Of a stretch of DNA of 8,019 nucleotides, positions 1 through 7,900 are shown piece after piece. The position numbers and the translations under genes were made by a program. This DNA is from Candidatus Kuenenia stuttgartensis. Its GTDB lineage: Bacteria > Bacteroidota > Bacteroidia > Flavobacteriales_D > Crocinitomicaceae. The stretch covers positions 1-8,019 of the forward strand of contig CALPRR020000112.1 of assembly GCA_943326025.2 (NCBI GenBank), given 5' to 3'. Each line of letters starts with the position of its first letter. The stretch's first letter is position 1. The notes under the pieces were generated by a model. That model ran no database searches. It saw only the letters and a list, made by a program, of their open reading frames with translations, and was not told the DNA's origin.

Positions 1-166
1 AAAAACATTGACCAACAAATTATCCAGAAATTTTTACTGTAATTGAACATAAGTTTCACAAAGGTAATTTTATTTCGAAGCTTCGATTTGTATTAAACTA
101 AATCTTTTAACAAAAAATTGAATCTTTCTGAAAAAAGAATTAATTTAGAAAATCTAATATTAAGAA
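1..166. other. Leading region, no supportable gene
   Basis: This is AT-rich sequence upstream of msrA. Two + strand frames are open from the left edge but stop within the first 46 bases (TAA at 40-42 in one, TGA at 44-46 in the other). Either could be the tail of an upstream gene, but the 13-14 codons show nothing recognisable. One minus-strand frame is also open to the edge but is equally uninformative. A perfect 12-bp palindrome, TCGAAGCTTCGA, lies at 75-86 with no loop and no T-run, so it is not a convincing terminator. The only other item is the possible promoter listed separately. Confidence 0.5.
118..148 (+). promoter_or_regulatory. Possible Bacteroidota-type promoter for msrA
   Basis: A TTG at 118-120 is followed, after 20 bases, by TAATTTAG at 141-148. 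This matches the known Bacteroidota pattern of TTG at about -33 and TAnnTTTG at about -7, with one mismatch in the -7 element. Transcription would begin near 153-157 and leave a leader of only about 10-14 bases before the ATG at 167. In sequence this AT-rich such a match can arise by chance, so the call is tentative. Confidence 0.35.
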
Positions 167-700
167 ATGGTAAAAGAAGCTACTTTTGGAGCAGGATGTT
201 TTTGGTGTATTGAAGCATGTTATAAAGAAGTGAATGGTGTTACTTCAGTTACACCGGGTTATACAGGTGGAAAAACTGAAAATCCAACTTATGAAGAAGT
301 TTGTTCAGGCAATACTGGACATGCTGAAGTAGCAAGAATTGTTTTTGATGATGAATTAATTTCATATGAAGAATTGTTAGAGTTATTTTGGTTTCTTCAT
401 GACCCAACACAATTAAATCGTCAAGGTGGAGATATAGGAACACAGTATAGATCTGTTATTTATTATCATGATGATTTGCAAAAAGCAATTTCTGAAAAGT
501 TTAAAAATAAATTACAATTAGAAAAAGTTTGGGAAAACCCTATCGTAACTGAAATTAGTCCAATTAGTAAATTTTATTCAGCAGAAGAATATCATAAAGA
601 TTATTTCAATCGAAATCCTCAAAATCAATATTGTACTTTTGTGGTGAAGCCTAAAGTTGAAAAATTTAAAAGCGTATTTTCACAAAGATTGAAAAACTAA
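167..700 (+). CDS. msrA: Peptide-methionine (S)-S-oxide reductase MsrA
   Basis: MsrA reduces the S epimer of methionine sulfoxide, free or in oxidised proteins, back to methionine. It acts in the cytosol and is normally recycled by thioredoxin. The 177-residue product is a standard length for a bare catalytic domain. The active-site motif GCFWC spans residues 10-14, with the nucleophilic Cys11 and the usual Glu16. Other family blocks are GHAEVARIVFD (51-61), LNRQGGDIGTQYRS (83-96) and EEYHKDYF (140-147). Cys156 near the C-terminus is the likely resolving cysteine, with Cys14, Cys18 and Cys46 also present. There is no signal peptide and no fused MsrB domain. The ATG at 167 puts the catalytic Cys at residue 11, as in other short MsrA proteins. 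It is the first of a close pair with the glycosyltransferase gene 24 bases downstream, so co-transcription is likely, although no functional link is evident. Confidence 0.97.
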   Translation: MVKEATFGAGCFWCIEACYKEVNGVTSVTPGYTGGKTENPTYEEVCSGNTGHAEVARIVFDDELISYEELLELFWFLHDPTQLNRQGGDIGTQYRSVIYYHDDLQKAISEKFKNKLQLEKVWENPIVTEISPISKFYSAEEYHKDYFNRNPQNQYCTFVVKPKVEKFKSVFSQRLKN

Positions 701-724
701 TTTTTTATATTCCAAAATCTAGGA

Positions 725-1657
725 ATGTTACCGACGGAAATTTTATCTAAAAACATATTGATTTCACCATTAAATTGGGGGATGGGCCATGTGGCTAGAT
801 GTATTCCGTTGATTGATATGTTTTTAAAACAAAACAACACTGTTTTTATTGCATGTAGTAAAGATCAAAAAGAAATTTTTGAATTTTATTTTAACCAATT
901 GGAAGTTACTTATATTAATCATAATGGTTATCCTTTCAAATTTAGAGGTAAAGGTAGATTTTGGCTAGATATGATAGCTTCCTTTCGTCGTTTATCAAAA
1001 AGAAAATCAATTGAATTAAATGAAGTTGAATCTTTAGTAAGTCAAAATAACATTGATTTTGTAATTTCAGATCATCGATATGGATTCTTTACTGAAAAAT
1101 GCACTTCGATTTTTATGACACATCAATTAAATTTACCTGTAAAAGGTTTATTTAAATTAGTTCAAAAGCTTCATGAAAAAGAATTTCGTAAATTTGATTT
1201 CATATGGGTTTTAGATGATGAGGAGTCTACTTTTGCGGGAAATCTTTCTAGACATTCAAATAATATTAATGTTTTATATATAGGGCTTTTATCTAGATTT
1301 TCCTTATATCCTAAAAAGACTAAGATTCACCCTATTGTAGTTATTGTTAGTGGTCCAGAGCCATATGCTGAGCATTTTTTTAGAGAACAATTAAGTCTTG
1401 CAATTAATAGAAAAATGGAAACAATAATAATTTCTCCCAAAATATATCTAAACAATATAAATAATTCTAAAATCAAAGTATTTTGCTCTGAAAATTGGTT
1501 AGATAAAGATGAGGTTATAATGAGGGCAAAAAAGATTATTTCGCGATCTGGTTATTCAACAATCATGGATGTTTTGATATTAAAATCTGATTTTGAATTT
1601 GTCCCAACTAAAGGTCAAGCTGAACAAATTTATTTGAGTGAATTGTATCATAATTAA
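725..1657 (+). CDS. MurG-like (GT28/GT-B type) glycosyltransferase, C-terminus short
   Basis: This 310-residue protein resembles an uncharacterised family of GT-B glycosyltransferases related to MurG, which would transfer a sugar from a nucleotide-sugar donor in the cytosol. The N-terminal acceptor-side motif is SPLNWGMGHVARCIPLI (14-30), a typical Gly-rich loop with GMGH. Next come ISDHRYG (114-120) and THQL (132-135). The C-terminal donor-side half has VSGPEP (208-213), SRSGYSTIMD (273-282) and PTKGQAEQ (294-301), the last matching the usual PTPGQ.EQ. From memory, relatives continue about 35-40 residues past this motif, whereas here a TAA follows only nine codons after it. The protein may therefore be shortened or inactive. 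Substrate is unknown. The gene starts 24 bases after the msrA stop in the same frame. The next ATG, at 782, falls inside the Gly-rich loop, so 725 is the best start. No membrane segment or signal peptide is visible. Confidence 0.8.
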   Translation: MLPTEILSKNILISPLNWGMGHVARCIPLIDMFLKQNNTVFIACSKDQKEIFEFYFNQLEVTYINHNGYPFKFRGKGRFWLDMIASFRRLSKRKSIELNEVESLVSQNNIDFVISDHRYGFFTEKCTSIFMTHQLNLPVKGLFKLVQKLHEKEFRKFDFIWVLDDEESTFAGNLSRHSNNINVLYIGLLSRFSLYPKKTKIHPIVVIVSGPEPYAEHFFREQLSLAINRKMETIIISPKIYLNNINNSKIKVFCSENWLDKDEVIMRAKKIISRSGYSTIMDVLILKSDFEFVPTKGQAEQIYLSELYHN

Positions 1658-1807
1658 TTTCCACAAATTGTTGATAATTTTATTTTTTCAATAATGTAAA
1701 CAAATTAAATATTTAGTCAATTAATAAGAATACTCATAATTTCTAAAGAACTTTCGTTTAAAATTTACTTAATTTATAATTAAATCTTTTATTGATTGTT
1801 AATAATT

Positions 1808-1841
1808 GATTATTAGTTAAATAATCGTTGTGTAATATTAC
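1808..1841. repeat. Adjacent small inverted repeats upstream of the surface-protein gene
   Basis: GATTATT (1808-1814) and AATAATC (1820-1826) form a perfect 7-bp stem with a 5-base loop. Five bases further on, GTAATATTAC (1832-1841) is a perfect 10-bp palindrome. They lie 84-117 bases before the ATG at 1925. They could be operator-like binding sites, but in this base composition short AT palindromes are common, and no T-run follows to suggest a terminator. Confidence 0.3.
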
Positions 1842-1881
1842 GTATATTAAGTTGATTGTTTTTTTAGGAGACAACCTCGTT

Positions 1882-1920
1882 AGAATGATTTCGTTATATT
1901 TATAGTTGTTAAATCATTTT
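1882..1920 (+). promoter_or_regulatory. Predicted 5'-leader hairpin ending four bases before the start codon
   Basis: AATGATTT (1884-1891) is an exact inverted repeat of AAATCATT (1911-1918), with a 19-base loop. A G-U pair (1883/1919) and an A-U pair (1882/1920) extend the stem to 10 bp. The 3' arm ends four bases before the ATG at 1925. If formed in the mRNA it would sit in the region that loads the ribosome and could modulate initiation. The SD-like AGGAG at 1866-1870 is too far upstream (about 55 bases) to serve this start. The stem is AT-rich and weak, so any function is inference. Confidence 0.35.
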
Positions 1921-1924
1921 TTAC

Positions 1925-1981
1925 ATGAGAAGGCTATTCACGATATTATTCATATTGTTTGCATCGGTATATTCTATCGCA
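1925..1981 (+). other. Sec signal peptide of the surface protein
   Basis: Residues 1-19 read MRRLFTILFILFASVYSIA: two arginines, a hydrophobic core of about 12 residues and a small-residue cleavage site (S-I-A) followed by Gln20. Cleavage leaving an N-terminal Gln is a frequent pattern in Bacteroidota secreted proteins. Sec export to the periplasm is the expected first step before T9SS export. Confidence 0.9.
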
Positions 1982-4900
1982 CAATCATGGGATATGACAG
2001 CGAATCAAACGATTACAATAAATTCTTGTTCAGGTACGATATATGATGCAGGGGGAGTTGGTGGTAATTACTCTAATAGTGAAGCTTCATCTGTAATATT
2101 AAATTCAGGCAATCCTTCTTTAGGTGCTTCTATTACTTTTACAAGTTTTAATCTACAGGCAAATTTTGATTATTTATATATATATGCTGGTTCTGGAAAT
2201 ACCGGAGCTCTTCTAGCAACATTAACCGGTAACGGAATCCCTTCACCTGCAACTTATACTTCCACTAACGCAACATTAACGTTATATTTTGTTTCAAGTA
2301 ATTCGGTTACTCGTCCGGGTTTTGAAGCGACAATTTCTTGTACCTCCATTCCTTTATGTAATGATGGAATACAAAATGGTGCTGAAACTGGAATTGATTG
2401 TGGTGGTTGTACTTCATGTCCTCCATGCTTTAGTATTCCTCAAGTAGCAGATGCAACATCTAGTGCTACTGCTGATGATTATCTGTTACCTTGTGTTGGA
2501 GGGACTGTCAATTTAACTGCGGTTGGACAAAATTCAATACCATTACTTTCAACTACTTTTAATGATTCTACTCCTGGTTTAGGTTGGAATTTTGTTGGTT
2601 CAGGTATGTTTGATAATCCTTGTGGTCCTTCACCAAATGGAACACCACATATTTGGTTTGGTAATACGTCTCCTCATCCTAGAACACTCACAACAAACGA
2701 AATGAATTTACCATGTGGAGGTAGAATTTGCTTTGATTTGAAATTCTCAGAACAAGGAGGTGCTGGGTCTTGTGAGGGTCCTGATTTAGATAACGAAGGA
2801 GTTGCGTTGATGTATTCAGTAGATTGTGGTTCAACTTTTGCTCCAATAGCATATTTTAAATCTGATGGTACTATTCAACCTTATAACACTATGACGCCTG
2901 GTAATTCTGTTTTTGGTCCAACAGCTTTTACAGATTGGCATAACTACTGTTTTGACTTGCCTCCTGATGCTTTTTCTGATCATACAATAATTAGATGGCA
3001 CCAAGAAGAAACTTCAGGTGCTGGATTTGATCACTGGGGATTGGATGAAATTAATGTTACAGCTACAAATTGTACTCCTTATTATTTTGATTGGGCTCAT
3101 ATACCAGGTTATCCAGATTCTGCAAATGTCTCTGCAACGATTACTCAAACAACTACTTTTGACGTAATTTATACGAATGGAATTAATGATACTATTCCTT
3201 CTCAAATTACAGTTTTTGTTGATACGATTTTTAATTCTATCATAACAACAGTTAAAGAGTCTTGCATGACTTATACAGATGGAACGGCAATTTTTAAAGG
3301 GCAAGGTAGTGTTGGTCCATATACGTTTACACTTGATGGACCAAATGGTTTTCATCAAGTATACGTTGGAGATTCAATAGCTACTGCAACTAATCTTCCT
3401 GCAGGTAATTTTACACTAACCACTTCTACCACAAATATTTGTTCTATAGTTGATACTTTGTCTATTCAAGAGGGATTTCCTATTCCTAATGTTACATTAG
3501 GACCAATTTCAACTCATTTGTGTTTTGGCGATGGACCTGTAACGATTACTTCTAATGTAAGTGATGGACTACCAGGTTATACATACAGTTGGAGTAATGG
3601 AAATACAACACCGCAAATCACTGTAGGAGCAGGGAATTATTCACTTACTGTTACAGATCAAAGAGGTTGTAGTGGTCCAGTTCAAACGGCCGTTGTACTT
3701 CAAGATATGTCTCCGATAAATGCAAATGCAGGACCTAATTTGAGTTTTTGTAAAATGAATAATGGTCCAGTTAGTATAATTGGCTCAATTCAAATTGCTT
3801 CTGGAGGAATTTGGTCAGGTGGAAATGGAACTTATTCTCCCTCAAATACGTCGTTAAATCTTAATTATACTCCTACTGCAGCAGAACGTAATCAGGGGTT
3901 TGTAGATTTAACTTTATCTTCTACGGGTAATCATAACTGTCCCCCAGATTCAGATACAATGAGAATTACATTTTTCACTTTTGCTGAAACAATATCATTT
4001 TCAAAGATAAATAGTAAGTGTTCAGGAGCAAATAGTGGTTCGGCAATTGTAACTTCGGTTGGCGCTTATAGTCCGTCTACTTATTCATGGGATAATGCAG
4101 TTGCTACAGGCTTAAATACAAGAAATAATTTATCACCTGGAAATCATACTGTCAGAATTATTAATTCTATGGGATGTGATACAACTTTGAATTTCACGAT
4201 TACTGAACCAGCTTTACTTACAATGACAATGACTCCATTAAATGCTCATTTGTGTTTTGGAGATCCAAATATAACAATAACATCTTCTGTTTTAGGAGGA
4301 ACTGCACCTTATATTTATTCTTGGAATACAGGTCAATCTACACCTAATTTAACAGCAGGTGTTGGAACTCATATTTTAAGTGTAACTGACCAAAATGCTT
4401 GTGGTCCTGTTGTTAGAACATCCATATTTACTCAAGATTTATTACCCATTGCAGTTAATGCAGGGAATGATATTAATGTTTGTAGAGAAAATCCTGGTAC
4501 TGTAAATCTTATCGGAACGGTCCAAACAGCTTCAGGAGGAAGGTGGACAGGAGCATCTGGAATTTTTTCACCATCAGTTAATTCTTTAAATGTAAATTAT
4601 ACTCCAACTGTTAACGAAGTTGCTCAAGGTCATTTAGATTTAACATTAATTTCTACAGGTAATAATAATTGCCCAGCAATGAGTGATGTAATGCGAATTA
4701 ACTTTTTGAGCTTTGTAGAAAATATTAACTTAACACTAACAAATGTGACCTGCTTTGGTTATAATAATGGTCAAGCAAATGTCGTTACTACTGGCCTATA
4801 CAGTCCATCTACTTTTTCTTGGGATAATGGTCCCGTTTCGGCTACAAATTCAATTTCAAATTTAGCTCCAGGTATACATTCCGTGAAAATAATAAATTCA

Positions 4901-7900
4901 ATGGGATGTGATACGACTCTAACTTATACTATAACTCAACCATTAGCCTTAAGTTTATCTGTAACTCCACCATTAACTCATTTATGTTTTGGAGATGGAC
5001 CAATTACACTTACTTCTTCTGTTTCAGGAGGATCTTTACCATATTCTTACACATGGAGCAATGGTCAAAATACACCTAATGTAATAGTAGGGTCAGGAAA
5101 TTATACTTTAACTGTTACCGATCAATTTAATTGTCCATCTGTATCTCAATCAGCGATTATTAATCAAGATGCATTGCCAATATTAGCAGATGCTGGAAGC
5201 GATGTAAGGGTTTGCCGTCAAAATCCTGGAATAATTCATTTGGTTGGAACTGTTCAAACAGCAACAGGAGGAGTTTGGTCTGGCGGGAATGGAACGTACA
5301 CACCTTCTAATTCATCATTAAATTTATTTTATACTCCAACAATTACAGAAGTATCTCAAGGTTTTGTAGATTTAATACTTACAACAACAGGTAATAATAA
5401 CTGTTTGGCAAATTCGGATATCGTTCGAATTTCATTTTTAAGTTTTTCAGAAAGTATTACAATAAATACTTCGCCCATAACTTGTTTTGGAGCGAATAAT
5501 GGAATAGCAAACGTTTCAACTTCTGGCTCTTTCAGTCCAGCTAATTATTCATGGGATAATGGAGCAGTTGTTACTAGTGGAAGCAAAAACAACCTTACTC
5601 CAGGTTCTCATCAACTTCGAATAATTAATACAATGGGATGTGATACGACGATTAATTTTTTTATTGTTGAGCCACCTCAACTTTCAATGAATATTTCACC
5701 CGTTTCAGCTCATTTATGTTTTGGAGATGGTCCAATTCAAATAACTTCTTCAGTTTTAGGCGGTGTGGCTCCATATTCGTATTCATGGAACACTGGAGCA
5801 ACGACTAATAATTTAACAGCTGGTCCTGGCACATATGTTTTAACCGTTAGAGATCATAATAATTGTGGGCCAATTTCAAAGACATCTATTATTACACAAG
5901 ATATACTTCCTATAATGTGTAATGCAGGTTTTGATAAAAATGTTTGTCGCCAAAATCCTGGAACAATAGCAATTCAAGGTATTGTCCAAACAGCAACAGG
6001 TGGGATTTGGTCTGGTGGTAATGGTACTTATAATCCATCAAATACTTCATTAAATTTAAATTATACACCAACACCTTCGGAAGTAGGACAAGGTTTTTTA
6101 GATTTAACATTAATTACCACAGGGAATAATAATTGTTTGGCGGATACAGATGTTGTCAGAATTAATTTTTTAAGTTTTGCAGAAAACATTATTTTAAATA
6201 CAACTAATGTTACTTGCAAAGGTTATAATAATGGACGTGCGACTGTAACAACAAGTGGTGCTTATAGCCCTTCTAGATTTTCTTGGGATAATACAGTGCC
6301 TACTTTTAATAATTCTCAATTGAGTTTATCACCAGGTATGCATCAAGTTAGAATAATAAATTCAATGGGTTGTGATACTACACTATTTTTTACAATTACA
6401 GAGCCAAATCAATTGGTTGCGAACATAGTTAATACTACCGAAAATTTATGTTACGGTAATCAAAATGGAACAGCTTTAATTTCTGTGAATGGTGGAGTGG
6501 CACCTTATTCATTTTCTTGGAATACAAATCCAGTACAAACAAATGCTCAAGCTATAGGTCTTGCAGGCGGTACATATATTTGCTCAGTTTTAGATATCTA
6601 TAATTGTCAAACAAATATTTCAGTAACAATTACTGAGCCACCTGTAATTCAATTATCATTAAATTCTATAAATCCTAGTTGTGCTGGTTTTTCAAATGGA
6701 GCATTAGCTAGTATTACGAGTGGTGGAATTTTACCTTATCAATATTTATGGTCTAATGGAGCAACTTCGTCATCTATTATAAATTTAGTTCATGGTAATT
6801 ATTCTTTAACTGTTAGAGATGCAAAAGGTTGTATCGCTCAAAGTAGCTTAGCTGTAATAGATCCTCCACAATTAATCGCAAATATTACAAATGATACAAT
6901 AATTTGTCCAAATTCATCACTTCAATTAAGTGTATCAGCATTTGGAGGAACAGGTCTCTATTCTTATATTTGGAATCCTGGTGGAATGCAATCACAGAGT
7001 GTAACTGTATCACCATTATCAAATCAGATTTATACTTGTATCGTTCGTGATGCTAATAACTGTTCTGTTAATTTATCTTCACATGTAAATATCAAAACAT
7101 TTGATAATTTAGATTTAATTGCATCTGTTAATTCAAATGAAGTTTGTTTAGATGACACTGTATTTTTATCAGCTCAATATTTAGGTTCAGATCCAAGTGT
7201 TAATATAAGTTGGGTTTTTTGTCCAACTTGTTCAACAGATTACCCAATACTACAAGTTCCAATTTCTGATACTTATTATGTTCTAGAAGCTACAGATAAT
7301 TGCGGAATAGTTATTAGAGACTCTGTATTTGTATCCGTTTTACCTTCGCCAAATGTCTTGATTTTACCATTGTTTGATAGTATTTGTCCAGGTCAAATGG
7401 TTTCATTTAAAAGTGTAGGTGATAATTCCCCTAATTGGGCTTACAGTTGGGATTTTGGAGATAGCACCTTTTCTAGTGGAATGAACCCCACCCATATTTA
7501 TTACGAAAGCGGGACTTATCCAGTTTTTTTGTCAATTATTGATGGAAATGGTTGTCACGCTAAAAATCAAAATCAAAGTACAGTAGTCGTTTATCCAAAA
7601 GCTAATGCAGATTTTTTAATTTCATCATATTCTGAAGATTTAATAAATCCAGTGTTTACATTTGAAAATCATTCATCAGATGCGACATCCTATAATTGGA
7701 TTTTTGGAGATGGATTAACAAGTCAAGATTTTAATCCAACACATGAGTATTCAAAATATGGTATTTATGAAATAATTTTAGAAGCAAATAATTCCTTTGG
7801 ATGCATTGATACAGCAAAACAATTTGTCACTGTCACAGCCTCTTATGCTTTGTATGCACCTAATGCTTTTACGTTGAATGATGATAATATTAATGAATTA

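Larger units (their letters stand above)
1658..1924. other. Very AT-rich intergenic region with inverted repeats
   Basis: These 267 bases separate the glycosyltransferase from the large surface-protein gene. No gene is supportable in either direction. I find no TTG-N19/20-TAnnTTTG promoter with good spacing, and no GC-rich hairpin plus T-run terminator for the upstream operon. The region contains a 7-bp inverted repeat (1808-1826), a 10-bp palindrome (1832-1841), a longer hairpin just before the next start codon (1881-1920), and the 9-mer TTGATTGTT twice, at 1792-1800 and 1852-1860. A promoter for the large gene must lie here if it is transcribed on its own. Confidence 0.6.

Noticed and set aside
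1..46. Tail of an upstream gene at the left edge
   Set aside because: Two + strand frames are open for 13-14 codons and one minus-strand frame is also open. Nothing in any of them chooses between them.
75..86. 12-bp palindrome TCGAAGCTTCGA as a regulator site or terminator
   Set aside because: It has no loop, no T-run and no second copy. Without conservation data it is not distinguishable from chance.
249..443. Minus-strand open frame of 64 codons
   Set aside because: It is antisense to the middle of msrA, a gene with clear catalytic motifs, and has no domain of its own.
1885..1905. Six-codon mini-ORF upstream of the large gene as a real peptide gene
   Set aside because: Too short to support. 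It is mentioned only as part of the leader-hairpin observation.
1658..1924. tRNA, small RNA or rho-independent terminator in the intergenic region
   Set aside because: No cloverleaf, no GC-rich stem and no hairpin directly followed by a T-run are visible.
3014..3358. Minus-strand open frame of 114 codons
   Set aside because: It lies wholly inside the large + strand gene, antisense to the reelin-like domain and linker. Its translation is rich in Ile, Asn, Ser and Cys with no recognisable motif, as expected of an antisense shadow.
5910..6110. Minus-strand open frame of 66 codons
   Set aside because: It is antisense to repeat unit D. Its Leu/Tyr-rich translation is the mirror of the Asn/Thr-rich repeat.
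3503..6430. CRISPR array or DNA-level satellite
   Set aside because: The repeat unit is 732 bp, in frame throughout, with synonymous divergence between copies. The periodicity is of the protein, not a short DNA repeat with spacers.
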